A stretch of DNA of 64,000 nt. Origin: Thermococcus onnurineus NA1. Its GTDB lineage: Archaea > Methanobacteriota_B > Thermococci > Thermococcales > Thermococcaceae. The notes under the pieces were generated by a model. The model did no database searches, was not told the DNA's origin, and saw only the letters and a program-made list of their open reading frames with translations. The first letter of the stretch is position 1. Each line of letters begins with the position of its first letter. The position numbers and the translations under genes are program-made. The DNA lies in contig NC_011529.1 in assembly GCF_000018365.1 (NCBI RefSeq), positions 1,550,001-1,614,000 of the forward strand, written 5' to 3'. Shown one piece after another: positions 24,857 to 33,390 of the stretch.

Positions 24857-24985
24857 CGCAGGTCTTATTTTTATGGTTCTTTGATTAGGCTTCCCGAATA
24901 AAATTGGAAAACCTAATAAAGTTTGGTGCTAATCCGGAATGGAAATGTTCAAATGTTGTGTTCATATGCGTGACTTTGGGGTGAT

Positions 24986-25849
24986 ATGTTGGAGGAAATC
25001 TACAAGCCGCTATGGGTCAGCATCATAGGCAATGTTCTTCTTGCCTTCATTAAGCTAATCGCGGGTTTCCTGTACTCGAGCATAGCCCTCATATCGGACG
25101 GTGTTCACTCCCTCAGCGACGTGGTGACGAGCGTCATCGGCTACCTCGGCATAAAGATATCATCCAAGCCTCCCGACAGGAGTCACCCCTTCGGCCACTC
25201 TCGCTTTGAGCCTCTCGTAGCTTTTCTCATTGGTGAGGCTCTAATAATAGTCGCCTACGAGATCGGGCGGGATGCTGTTGGGAGAATGCTTCGTGGGGAA
25301 GTCATCGAGGTCAATTCCGTAATGTTGGCGGTTACGATTCTCTCGATCCTCGTGAAGGAGGCCATGTTCCGCTATTCCGTTCACGTCGGCAGAAAGCTCA
25401 ACAGCCAGATTATCATTGCCGATGCGTACCATCACAGGAGTGATGCTCTCAGCAGTGTTGCGGTTCTCTTTGGTCTCGGGACGCAAAAACTTGGCTTCCA
25501 GTATGGCGATGCACTAGCTGGCTTTATAGTGGCGCTCTTCCTGGTGAAGGTCTCCTTCGATATAATCCTAGAGAACGTGGGTTACTTGACCGGCCAGGCG
25601 CCACCATTCGAAGTCTGCGAGGAGATAAAAAGGCGCGCTTTGAGCGTTCCCAACGTCCTCGGCGTCCATGACCTAAGAGCCCACTACGTTGGGAGCAAGC
25701 TCCACGTCGAGCTTCATATAGAGGTTCCGCCTGAGCTGACGCTGAAGGAAGCTCATGACATCAGCGAAGAAGTGAGGGAGCGCATCGAGGAGATAGAGGA
25801 CGTTGACAGGGCCTTCGTTCACGTGGACATAAAGGGAGTCACCGAGTGA
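24986..25849 (+). CDS. Cation diffusion facilitator (CDF) metal/proton antiporter
   Basis: A 287-residue membrane protein with about six helices and a C-terminal cytosolic domain. ALISDGVHSLSDVVTSVIGY supplies the first metal-binding HxxxD, and IADAYHHRSDALSSVAVLFG the second. RSHPFGHSRFEPLVAF is the family loop. The last 85 residues form the ferredoxin-like dimer domain ending AFVHVDIKG. It exports divalent metal such as Zn, Mn or Fe. GGGGTGAT lies directly before the ATG. The stop overlaps the convergent decarboxylase by 11 bp. Confidence 0.92.
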   Translation: MLEEIYKPLWVSIIGNVLLAFIKLIAGFLYSSIALISDGVHSLSDVVTSVIGYLGIKISSKPPDRSHPFGHSRFEPLVAFLIGEALIIVAYEIGRDAVGRMLRGEVIEVNSVMLAVTILSILVKEAMFRYSVHVGRKLNSQIIIADAYHHRSDALSSVAVLFGLGTQKLGFQYGDALAGFIVALFLVKVSFDIILENVGYLTGQAPPFEVCEEIKRRALSVPNVLGVHDLRAHYVGSKLHVELHIEVPPELTLKEAHDISEEVRERIEEIEDVDRAFVHVDIKGVTE

Positions 25850-26990
25850 TGATTTCCTGCAGATCCCTTAGAAACTCCTCTAGGTGTTCTCTTCTAACGT
25901 GGGGCATCATGACGATCCTAATGTAACCACGATGGGCGCTTATTCCCCAGCCGCGCCTTTTGAGCTTCTCCTCGACTTCTTCCAGGTTCGTTGTGCCAAA
26001 GGAGACTATGTTGAGCATGGGCTCCCTGATGAGGTAAACGCCGGGTATCTTTTTCAGCTCTCCCGCGAACCATCTGCTCAGCTCCATTGCCCCCTTCACT
26101 ACCTCCTTGTAGCCCTCGAAGCCGAGGTGCTTTATCATGGCCCACACAGCCAGAGCGTTTGCTCCAGGCCGTGTTCCGGTTATTGTTGCCTGCCACACTT
26201 TGCCTCCCGCCAAGTAGGGGGCGGGAACACTTATGGCCTCTAGGAACTTCTTCTTCCTGAATATTATCCCACCTGCCGGGATGGGCACCATACCCATCTT
26301 GTGGGGGTCTATGGTTATGCTCTGAACGCCTTTAAGCCTGAAGTCGAAGTCGGGTAGGTCATAACCCAGCTCCTTTGCGAAGGGTATGACGAAGCCTCCA
26401 AAAGCTGCATCAACGTGCAGAGGAAGACCGTAGTCAATGGCTAGGTCACTCAAGGCAGGAATGTCGTCAACTACTCCTAGACCAGTGGTTCCGGCTATAC
26501 CAACGATGCCTATCGTGTTGTCCGTTATCTTTCTTTCGACATCATTGACATCGACGGAGTAGTCCTCTTTAAGCTCGGCCCAGACAAGCTTGACGCTGAG
26601 CATCTCGCTCGCCTTGAGGAAGGAGAAGTGGGCGCTCCTTGGGAGGATTAGCTCCGGCTTTTCGACGTCGGCGAGGTTGCGGAAGGCTCTAACGGCCAAG
26701 ATGTTGGCCTCAGTTCCTCCGGAGACTATGTTCCCGTAGCCCTTCTCAAGGCCGAGAAGGTTGGAGAGCATCTGGATGGCTTCTTCCTCAATCTTCTGAC
26801 TGCCGACGTGAAGGCCGGGGTCGCCGAGGTTTCTGTCGATGTAGAGGGAGATTACCTTCCGAGCGAAGGGATGGGGATATGTGCACATTGAACCTAAAAT
26901 CCGTCCGGAATCGAAGGTTAAATCCTCCGCCGTTTTCTCCTCCAGCTCTGCTAAAACTTCTTCCTCGCTCGCGCCTTTCCTCGGGAACAT
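25839..26990 (-). CDS. mfnA: MfnA-type PLP decarboxylase (L-aspartate/L-tyrosine)
   Basis: A 383-residue group II decarboxylase. GNIVSGGTEANILAVRAFRN binds cofactor phosphate, LHVDAAFGGFVIPFAKELG has the cofactor-contact Asp, and SITIDPHKMGMVPIPAG holds the Schiff-base lysine. In methanogens MfnA decarboxylates tyrosine for methanofuran; in Thermococcales, which lack methanofuran, the homologue is known to decarboxylate aspartate to beta-alanine for coenzyme A. The second role is therefore favoured. The start follows GGTGAGACC. Codon use is typical of the chromosome. Confidence 0.9.
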   Translation of the reverse strand: MFPRKGASEEEVLAELEEKTAEDLTFDSGRILGSMCTYPHPFARKVISLYIDRNLGDPGLHVGSQKIEEEAIQMLSNLLGLEKGYGNIVSGGTEANILAVRAFRNLADVEKPELILPRSAHFSFLKASEMLSVKLVWAELKEDYSVDVNDVERKITDNTIGIVGIAGTTGLGVVDDIPALSDLAIDYGLPLHVDAAFGGFVIPFAKELGYDLPDFDFRLKGVQSITIDPHKMGMVPIPAGGIIFRKKKFLEAISVPAPYLAGGKVWQATITGTRPGANALAVWAMIKHLGFEGYKEVVKGAMELSRWFAGELKKIPGVYLIREPMLNIVSFGTTNLEEVEEKLKRRGWGISAHRGYIRIVMMPHVRREHLEEFLRDLQEIITR

Positions 26991-27027
26991 GGTCTCACCA
27001 GCCTGGCACTACTCCACACCCCTCAAT

Positions 27028-28203
27028 TTAAGCTTTTGCCCTTTTGATGTAGGTCTTAAAGAACAGCGGCGTCGTTAAGGCTGTCATCATGGAGACGACT
27101 ATGACGCTCGCGAAGATGGTCTGATCGATGAGCCCGGTGTTGAGGCCAAAGGTGAGTATCGCCAGCTCCAGGCTTCCCCTGCCACCCATGCCTATACCAA
27201 CGAGGATTGAATCCTTCCAGCTCAGGCCGAAGAGCCTGCTCCCCAGCCCACAGCCGAGAAGCTTTCCAAGCACTGCCGCGAGGTAGAGGGTTCCTATCAG
27301 AGCAAGGCTTATTCTAGCCAGCGGTGGGTTGAACATCAATCCGACGTAGATGAAGAACAGCGGAATGAAGAACTCCGTAAGAACGACCTGGAGGTCTTCG
27401 ATGAGTTCGTTGAGCTTTATCCTGGTCACAACGAGAGGATCTTTTCTCTCACGCAGTCTGCTTATCGTCAGTCCCGCAAGGTAGGCGCCGATTATCTGGT
27501 TGAGACCGACCTTTTCGGCTATTATTGCCAGGGCGAAAGTTAATATTAGCGTGAAGGTGAAGAAGACGTTTAGGTTCTTGACTATTGAGTAGAACCAGCG
27601 GGAGCGCTTGAAGACGAACTCCGAGATTAATAAGGTGGCTCCTATGAAAAGGAATATCTTGACGGTCAGTATTCCCAGGGAAAGCGCGTCGAGACTCCCC
27701 TTGGCCATTGCGGTGATTATACCTATCAGGTAAACCGCCAGTATGTCGTCAACGAATGCAGCTCCCATGAGAATGGATGAAATCTCTCTTTTAACGCGCT
27801 CCTTAACGAGGACGCCGCTCGTCACCTCTATTGCGGTGTTTCCGAGGGTAACGCCGACGAAGATCGCCGCCGAAGTGCCTTTGTCGAAGAACTCTACCGT
27901 GGTAAAGCCGAGAATGAACGAGAAAGCCACTCCAAGGACGGCAACGACCACAGCTTTTTTCGTGTTCTGGGCTATGGCTGAAAAGTTGCTGGTGAGTCCC
28001 ATGTAGAGCATCATCATTATGAGCCCGAACTCGGCCAGGACGCCGAGCTGATCGGTTGGTTCGATGGCTCCAAGAACAAAGGGTCCCAGCACGATTCCTG
28101 TGAGCACGTGGGCAATAATCGGGTGTATCCCAACTCTCTCGAAGAGCCACTCGATGCTCTTGGCAGTCACGAGCAGAATCGCGAGCGCCGCTAGAAAGTC
28201 CAC
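27028..28203 (-). CDS. CPA2-type Na+/H+ (or K+/H+) antiporter
   Basis: A 391-residue transporter with about 12 helices, starting LAALAILLVTAKSIEWLFER. LTGIVLGPFVLGAIEP and GLIMMMLYMGLTSNF are typical, and AAFVDDILAVYLIGIITAM carries the DD motif for proton/sodium exchange. The GTG start at 28203 follows GGAGGGG with five bases of spacing. It begins 1 nt after the stop of the upstream small membrane protein, so the two are in one operon. A similar antiporter is encoded at 38554-39696. Confidence 0.9.
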   Translation of the reverse strand: MDFLAALAILLVTAKSIEWLFERVGIHPIIAHVLTGIVLGPFVLGAIEPTDQLGVLAEFGLIMMMLYMGLTSNFSAIAQNTKKAVVVAVLGVAFSFILGFTTVEFFDKGTSAAIFVGVTLGNTAIEVTSGVLVKERVKREISSILMGAAFVDDILAVYLIGIITAMAKGSLDALSLGILTVKIFLFIGATLLISEFVFKRSRWFYSIVKNLNVFFTFTLILTFALAIIAEKVGLNQIIGAYLAGLTISRLRERKDPLVVTRIKLNELIEDLQVVLTEFFIPLFFIYVGLMFNPPLARISLALIGTLYLAAVLGKLLGCGLGSRLFGLSWKDSILVGIGMGGRGSLELAILTFGLNTGLIDQTIFASVIVVSMMTALTTPLFFKTYIKRAKA

Positions 28204-28204
28204 G

Positions 28205-28453
28205 TCATCCCCTCCTTGCGAGCAGAGCTCCTATTATCCAGAATGCCATCATAATTATCGCAAGAATCATCGCGAGCGTTGCACCTCGACCGGTGCCAAA
28301 GACTATTGGGAAGGGGCCTATCATTATCACCCCGCCGCTTTCGACTTCTGCCTCTCCGCCCATAGCCGAGAAGAGAGTTCCAATAAAGACTAGGAGGAAT
28401 CCGAGGAATATCATTCCCATGCCGAGTGCTATGAGCAGGGTTCCTTTGTCCAT
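28205..28453 (-). CDS. Small two-helix membrane protein, TIGR00304/DUF131 type
   Basis: An 82-residue protein with two hydrophobic helices (LLIALGMGMIFLGFLLVFIG and MILAIIMMAFWIIGALLA), separated by a short acidic and glycine-rich loop with PFPIVFGTGRG. This matches a small archaeal family of unknown function. No Shine-Dalgarno is visible, and TTTAAAAG lies about 28 bp upstream, so the mRNA may be leaderless. The coupling to the antiporter gene suggests an accessory role in ion exchange; this is inference. Confidence 0.75.
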   Translation of the reverse strand: MDKGTLLIALGMGMIFLGFLLVFIGTLFSAMGGEAEVESGGVIMIGPFPIVFGTGRGATLAMILAIIMMAFWIIGALLARRG

Positions 28454-28526
28454 ACATTAGGAGCTTTCTTTTCCTCTTTTAAACCTTAACCCAAAGAATT
28501 AAAATATCGCCTTCCAATCCGCTAAC

Positions 28527-29225
28527 ATGCTTGTGCTCGTTGATCTCGACGATACCCTCTGCAACACCTGGGATGCCGGAAAGTACACGCTCCTCCGTCT
28601 TATACCCTTCCTTCTCAGAAGGAGGAAGTTCAAGTCTTTCTTCTACATAATCACTGCCCGCTACAGGGAGCTCGAGCAGTCGCGGGAGTTCCACATGATG
28701 GATCTTGACAAAATCGTTGAGAAGCTTCTCGGAAAAGTTTACGCCAAGATAACCCCTGAGGAGTTTGAGGAGATAATGGACCTAGTTGATAGAGTCTTCT
28801 TCTCGAACCTCAAGCTCTATCCTGACGCCCTTCCGTTTCTTCAGGGACTCAAAGAAATGGGGGCAAAGATAGTGCTCATAACGGACTCCTCGAGCCACTG
28901 GCAGAGGAAGAAGCTCGAGTATCTCGGGATAAAGGACTACTTCGATGCGCTCATAATCAGCGGCGAGACCGGCCACAGCAAGCTTGATCCCCACAACTTC
29001 CGCCTGGCAACGAGTATGTTTCCCCACGAAGAGGAGATCTATATGGTCGGTGACAGGGACGACACTGATATGAGGGGTGGCAAAGATATTGGGGCTACAA
29101 CCATCCTCGTGAAGCGGGGTTATTTCAAGGGAAGGCGCCCAAAACACGCCGATTACATTGTCAATGATCTGCTGGAGGCCTTGGAGGTGATTAAAAATGA
29201 GCATGAAAAGCGAGCTAAAGCGTAA
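28527..29225 (+). CDS. HAD-superfamily hydrolase (phosphatase)
   Basis: A 232-residue HAD enzyme. LVLVDLDDTLCNTW is motif I (DxDxT). KIVLITDSSSHWQRKKLEYL has the motif II Ser/Thr. GHSKLDPHNFRLATS carries the motif III Lys. YMVGDRDDTDMRGGKDIGAT holds the motif IV acidic residues. The cap is helical, type C1. No Shine-Dalgarno is present, and TTAAAATAT lies about 25 bp upstream, so it is probably leaderless. It overlaps the following dolichol-kinase-like gene by 29 bp. The substrate is unknown; a phosphorylated sugar or lipid precursor is possible from context. Confidence 0.88.
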   Translation: MLVLVDLDDTLCNTWDAGKYTLLRLIPFLLRRRKFKSFFYIITARYRELEQSREFHMMDLDKIVEKLLGKVYAKITPEEFEEIMDLVDRVFFSNLKLYPDALPFLQGLKEMGAKIVLITDSSSHWQRKKLEYLGIKDYFDALIISGETGHSKLDPHNFRLATSMFPHEEEIYMVGDRDDTDMRGGKDIGATTILVKRGYFKGRRPKHADYIVNDLLEALEVIKNEHEKRAKA

Positions 29226-29826
29226 GTCCCTCCACATCGTGGGATTGTCGGTTCCAGTCTCGTACCTCATCTTCGGGAGAGATGTAACGCTTGCTCTTAT
29301 CGGATTGGCCTTCTTCATCTTCGTGGTTCTGGAGCCCTTCAGGATAATTGAGGCTTTGAGGGATAAAATCAAGGAAAAACTCCGGCTCTACGTTTACGAT
29401 GACGTCATTGAGCGCGTGGAGATGCTGGAAAAGCAGATAGACGAGATAACCCGCGAGCACGAGCGCTACCGCGTCGCGGCGCACATATACTTCTCAGCGG
29501 CAGCATTCATCGTGGTGTACTTCTTTCCTGAGGAAATAGCCATTGGAGCAATTGCCGTTGCTACCATTGGTGATGCCCTCGCGGCCATAATCGGGAAGTC
29601 GTTCGGAAGACACCGCTTTAAGAATGGCAAAAGTGTTGAGGGGAGTCTGGCTTACTTCATTTCAGGCCTGCTGATTCTGTGGCCTCTTGTGGGGCTTCCC
29701 TTAGCAGTCCTCGGTTCCCTTGCAGGTATGCTGGCCGAATTCTACAACCTTCCGCCAGATGACAACTTCTCGAACCAGCTGGCGATAGCGACGGTGCTGT
29801 ATTTGGCCGATATTCTCGTCTTTTGA
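29197..29826 (+). CDS. Dolichol kinase/CTP-dependent polyprenol kinase-like membrane protein
   Basis: A 209-residue membrane protein of the SEC59/DGK1/phosphatidate cytidylyltransferase group. LKRKSLHIVGLSVPVSYLIF is the conserved N-terminal RKxxH motif. ATIGDALAAIIGKSFGRHRF with KNGKSVEGSLAYFISG is the CTP-binding GD...GKSxEG signature. A charged coiled segment separates the first and later helices. It might phosphorylate a polyprenol used in glycan or lipid synthesis. GGAGGTGATT precedes the ATG, which lies inside the end of the HAD gene. Confidence 0.8.
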   Translation: MSMKSELKRKSLHIVGLSVPVSYLIFGRDVTLALIGLAFFIFVVLEPFRIIEALRDKIKEKLRLYVYDDVIERVEMLEKQIDEITREHERYRVAAHIYFSAAAFIVVYFFPEEIAIGAIAVATIGDALAAIIGKSFGRHRFKNGKSVEGSLAYFISGLLILWPLVGLPLAVLGSLAGMLAEFYNLPPDDNFSNQLAIATVLYLADILVF

Positions 29827-29866
29827 AGCCCCAAATAGATAAAGAAGGACAGAAAAGGGGAGAGGC

Positions 29867-32800
29867 TCACTCTATCGTAACCTTTACGAAGGTGGTGAAG
29901 TTATCTGCGTCGGTCCACTCCTCTCCCGGCGCTCTGTCGTGAATGCTCGGGTCGTCTGGGAGGCTGTCAACTGCTGAGTCTCCAGCTCCCTGACCGGTCA
30001 CGTAGGCGACGATGTATATCTCAGAGGGCTTTCCTCCGAGGGCCTTCCACGGAATGGCTATCTCGAGAGTCTGTAGTCCGTTCTCAGCGCCGCCGATGTA
30101 GGCGTAAAAGCCTGTCCACTTGAGATCGTTGTATATCCAGGAGCTTCCGTTCCAGAGCACGAGCTGGGCGCTGGAGATATTATTTGTTCCCTTGTCTTGG
30201 TCGAACGGCCCGTTCCAGTAGAAGTAGAGCTGGGCATCAATGCCCCTGCTGAAGCTGACCTTCCTGGCCCAGCTGTCCTGGCCAGTGGTGTAGCCGCCCT
30301 CCTTGTAGTCGAGGGAAATACCGTAGGCAACTCTCCATGAAGCCTTGTTCTCCGTGGTGAGTGCTATGTAGAGGAACTGGTCGTCGTAGTCAACGTAGAG
30401 CGCCTTGAGGTTCGCACCATCCTGGCCGAAGCCGGTGGTGTCCTCAGCAACTGGCTCGACGCTCCAGTCGTCAAGGTTGCCGTCTATGGTCTTGGTGAGA
30501 TTCTTGGCGAGCTCCTCCATCTCTCTCTTCTTCTCCAGCTCACCGCTCTTGGCCTTCTCGATCATAGCCTCAAGGTCTCTCACCATTTTCTTGAGGCCCG
30601 TGTAGGAGCGGTATATCTTGAGCGAGGCACTGAAGGCGTAGTTCGGCAGGTCTATCATGGACTTGCCCTCATTGTAAAGCTTCAGCAGATCCATCAGCTC
30701 GGAATCGTACTGCTCGAGCTTCTTCCTTATGTCATCCGTTAGCGGCATGTTCCTGAGCTCGCTGGCGAGCTCCTGGTAGCGGGCGTAGTCCTTCTCGAAG
30801 TTTCTTATGCCGTAGAACTTGTTGATCATGACGAAGGTGTTCTGGTACTGGATGAGTCTCTGCACCTTGACACTAACAAGGCCAGCGCTCTCGATGATGT
30901 TGTCCATGGTTACGCGAACGTAGTAGTCCGGGATGTTGTCCACCAGCTCCTGGGTGGTGGTTGGCTCAATGGTAATGGTGTCAACGATATCGCTGTTACC
31001 GTCGTTGGCGAATGGGTCTCCGAAGTTCCAGACGGCCGGGCCATAGCTGAAGCCGGTGGCAACTTGGAAGTTGAAGTTCCTCGCACCATCAAAGACGCTC
31101 AGGGGAACTCTCACTTCGACGGTGTTCTTGGTGAGGTCAACTCCAACGAGAGCCCCGTCCACGGGGATAACGTTTCCTTCGGGGTCAACGAAGTAGAGCA
31201 GTGATGTGACGCTGTTGCCGGCTGAAGCCACGGCCTGCTCCTGGCCAACGTATTCGCTTCCGCCAAGGTTCACCGCCATCTGAATGTCCCACGCTATGAC
31301 AGTGTTGGTGTCCATTTCACCGGCGAACCAGTATGCCCCGCCATCCTTGTAGTCTATCGGAACCGCTATGAAGGTCGCGCCGTTGTCCCCTATCTTGATG
31401 TTGCTCATATCCGCGAACTTGAAGAGGAAGTAAACGTACCTATCGTCTTTGGTTACGCCAACCTCTGTGAGATCGGCGTGCGATGAGCTTCTTCCCGGCA
31501 GGTATGGGTCTTTATCATGCCTCTGGTCATCGACGGGGTCGCTCCAGATGAAGAATCCGTTCTGGACGGTGTATGAATTGGGTTCAATGGTAATTGCCAA
31601 CCAGTCGTTGGGGTTTCCGTCAACGTCGATGTTGCCGACCCACACAACGTCAACGTTCATAACGAATTCGTTGTTGTCCTCGTTGGCTTCGGCTATGGTG
31701 TTCTCCTCGTCAACGACGGCCCTTATGGTGTAAGTTCCGGTAGCGTTGGGCGTCCAGTTGAAGAGGAACCACTTCTCCTCTCCTGCTCCAAGGTCCGCCG
31801 TCCAGTTGGTGTAGAGGTTGCCGTCGATGTAGACCTTGACCGTTGCTCCAGTCACGGGCAGGGAGCCCTTGTTCTTGACAGTAACATTGTAGTTGCCCAC
31901 CCTGTTGAGGCCAACTACGCCGGGTCCGGTGATGCTGACGGTCAGGTCTGGCATGAGGAACCATTCGCCGACGAGCAGGTTAGTGAAGGTGTCGGTGTCG
32001 CCCCATTCGTTCCCGATGTTGGTGTAGTCTATTGCCGGGTCAACGGGGAGAGAATCAACCGCGCTTCCACCACTTCCAGTAACCCAGGCCATTATTGCGA
32101 ACTTTGAGCGCTTTCCTCCGAGGGCGCTCCATGGTATTGCTATCTCAAGCGTCTGGAGACCAGTTGATGTGTTCCCTGTGTAAGCGAAGCTTCCACCAAC
32201 GCTGCTTATGCTGTTGTAAGTCCAACCACTTCCAGTCCATGTGTTAAAGTTGTCGGTACCCATTCCGGTGTCCCAGCCCCACCAGAAGTAGATTTCGTAA
32301 TCAATCGCGTACCCGGCTCCAAACTCCACGCTCCTACCCCAGGAGTCCCCACCAGTAGTGTAGCCGTTTCCGGTTCCTGGATCAACGTCAATACCAATAC
32401 CATAAGCAACATCCCAGCTTGCGGTGTTGTTGGTATTAATGGCTATGTAGAGATAGGTGTCATCCCAGGAAACGTACATCCTGCCAAGATTGGCTCCGGC
32501 TTGGCCGTTGTCCTGACCAATGACCAGGAGGTCCGACGGGCCCCAGTCGCTGAGGTTGCCGTCTATGGTCTTGGGGGCGACGTAGATTTCGGCGAGGTTG
32601 GTGAATGTATCGGCATCTCCCCATTCGTTCCCGATGTTGGTGTAGTCTATCGCAGGATCCACCGGGAGACTGTCAACTGCCGAACCGCCGCTTCCAGTCA
32701 CCCAAGCGATAATTGCTACCTTGTCCGGCCTTCCTCCGAGTGCCTCCCAAGGCACCTTGATTTCAAGGGTTTGTAATCCAGTTGATGTGTTCCCTGTGTA

Positions 32801-33280
32801 AGCGAAGCTTCCACCAACGCTGCTTATGCTGTTGTAAGTCCAACCACTTCCGGTCCATACGTTGAAGTTGTCGGTACCCATTCCAGTGTCCCAGCCCCAC
32901 CAGAAGTAAATCTCATAATCAACGGCATAACTGTTTCCGAAGCTTATGCTCCTCCCCCAGGAATCGCTGGTTCCAGTGTAGCCGTTTCCAGTTCCTGGAT
33001 CAACGTCAATACCAATACCATAAGCAACATCCCAGCTCTGAGTGTTGCCTGTTGTTATTGCTATGTAGAGGTAGTTATCGTCCCAGGCAATGTACATCCT
33101 GCTCAAATTTGCACCTGCCAGCCCGTTGTCCCATCCGGCGGTTATGAGGTCCGAGGACGTCCAGTCGCTTAAATCTCCGTCGATTATCTTGGTTCCGTAC
33201 ATAGCGCTTACCATTTTAGTCGCTGGAACCAAACTTAAAAAAAGCAAAACCACCATCAAAATTCCAAGGCCTTTCCTCAT
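29867..33280 (-). CDS. Large secreted multidomain repeat protein, probable polysaccharide-binding
   Basis: A 1137-residue exported protein. MRKGLGILMVVLLFLSLVPA is a signal peptide likely cut after VSA. Four copies of a beta-sandwich module start with a variant of IDGNLSDW (about residues 30, 238, 548 and 930); the first two are nearly identical. A CARDB-like domain (VKNKGSLPVTGATVKVYIDG) lies near 450-545. A charged helical segment runs from about 790 to 925. There is no C-terminal anchor. The modules resemble the C-terminal domains of archaeal amylopullulanases and glucodextranases. Divergent placement from GH57 glucanotransferase with shared TGM sites suggests starch or maltodextrin binding. 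AGGTGA five bases before ATG 33280 sets the start. Confidence 0.85.
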   Translation of the reverse strand: MRKGLGILMVVLLFLSLVPATKMVSAMYGTKIIDGDLSDWTSSDLITAGWDNGLAGANLSRMYIAWDDNYLYIAITTGNTQSWDVAYGIGIDVDPGTGNGYTGTSDSWGRSISFGNSYAVDYEIYFWWGWDTGMGTDNFNVWTGSGWTYNSISSVGGSFAYTGNTSTGLQTLEIKVPWEALGGRPDKVAIIAWVTGSGGSAVDSLPVDPAIDYTNIGNEWGDADTFTNLAEIYVAPKTIDGNLSDWGPSDLLVIGQDNGQAGANLGRMYVSWDDTYLYIAINTNNTASWDVAYGIGIDVDPGTGNGYTTGGDSWGRSVEFGAGYAIDYEIYFWWGWDTGMGTDNFNTWTGSGWTYNSISSVGGSFAYTGNTSTGLQTLEIAIPWSALGGKRSKFAIMAWVTGSGGSAVDSLPVDPAIDYTNIGNEWGDTDTFTNLLVGEWFLMPDLTVSITGPGVVGLNRVGNYNVTVKNKGSLPVTGATVKVYIDGNLYTNWTADLGAGEEKWFLFNWTPNATGTYTIRAVVDEENTIAEANEDNNEFVMNVDVVWVGNIDVDGNPNDWLAITIEPNSYTVQNGFFIWSDPVDDQRHDKDPYLPGRSSSHADLTEVGVTKDDRYVYFLFKFADMSNIKIGDNGATFIAVPIDYKDGGAYWFAGEMDTNTVIAWDIQMAVNLGGSEYVGQEQAVASAGNSVTSLLYFVDPEGNVIPVDGALVGVDLTKNTVEVRVPLSVFDGARNFNFQVATGFSYGPAVWNFGDPFANDGNSDIVDTITIEPTTTQELVDNIPDYYVRVTMDNIIESAGLVSVKVQRLIQYQNTFVMINKFYGIRNFEKDYARYQELASELRNMPLTDDIRKKLEQYDSELMDLLKLYNEGKSMIDLPNYAFSASLKIYRSYTGLKKMVRDLEAMIEKAKSGELEKKREMEELAKNLTKTIDGNLDDWSVEPVAEDTTGFGQDGANLKALYVDYDDQFLYIALTTENKASWRVAYGISLDYKEGGYTTGQDSWARKVSFSRGIDAQLYFYWNGPFDQDKGTNNISSAQLVLWNGSSWIYNDLKWTGFYAYIGGAENGLQTLEIAIPWKALGGKPSEIYIVAYVTGQGAGDSAVDSLPDDPSIHDRAPGEEWTDADNFTTFVKVTIE
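32160..32298 (-). repeat. Near-identical internal DNA repeat, copy B
   Basis: Within the secreted repeat protein gene, this segment is almost the same as 32778-32916. The first 70 or so bases are identical (starting CCAGTTGATGTGTTCCCTGT), with only scattered changes after that. The two copies are 618 bp apart and encode the same part of modules 1 and 2. Identity at synonymous sites points to recent duplication or gene conversion. Confidence 0.8.
32778..32916 (-). repeat. Near-identical internal DNA repeat, copy A
   Basis: Partner of the repeat at 32160-32298. It encodes the SSVGGSFAYTGNTSTGLQTL region of module 1. Confidence 0.8.
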
Positions 33281-33283
33281 AGG

Positions 33284-33300
33284 ATTCACCTCTGGTGATA
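33284..33300. promoter_or_regulatory. TGM-like operator 1
   Basis: ATTCAC-N5-GTGATA compared with the Thermococcales glycolytic motif TATCAC-N5-GTGATA: the right half is perfect, the left half 4 of 6. It lies in the leader of the secreted-protein gene and overlaps its ribosome site. Confidence 0.55.
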
Positions 33301-33303
33301 CCT

Positions 33304-33320
33304 GTTCACCATTGATGATA
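33304..33320. promoter_or_regulatory. TGM-like operator 2
   Basis: GTTCAC-N5-ATGATA, an imperfect TGM (4 of 6 and 5 of 6), 20 bp from operator 1. It covers the expected minus-strand transcription start, a repressing position. Confidence 0.55.
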
Positions 33321-33329
33321 CCTGTGCAT

Positions 33330-33345
33330 AAAATATTTATATACC
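33330..33345. promoter_or_regulatory. Bidirectional TATA region between secreted protein and GH57 genes
   Basis: AAAATATTTATATACC reads as TTTATATA on the plus strand and TATATAAATA on the minus strand. It is centred between the TGM sites at 33304-33320 and 33354-33370, about 25 bp from each. Each TGM thus sits at the start site of one direction. Confidence 0.7.
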
Positions 33346-33353
33346 TTTTCCAA

Positions 33354-33370
33354 TATCACCGGTAGTGATA
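33354..33370. promoter_or_regulatory. Perfect Thermococcales glycolytic motif (TGM)
   Basis: TATCAC-CGGTA-GTGATA fits the consensus exactly. It lies downstream of the plus-strand TATA element and 20 bp before the GH57 start codon, where TGR/TrmBL1 is known to repress glycolytic genes when sugar is scarce. Confidence 0.85.
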
Positions 33371-33390
33371 ATAGTTTTGGGGGTGCATCG

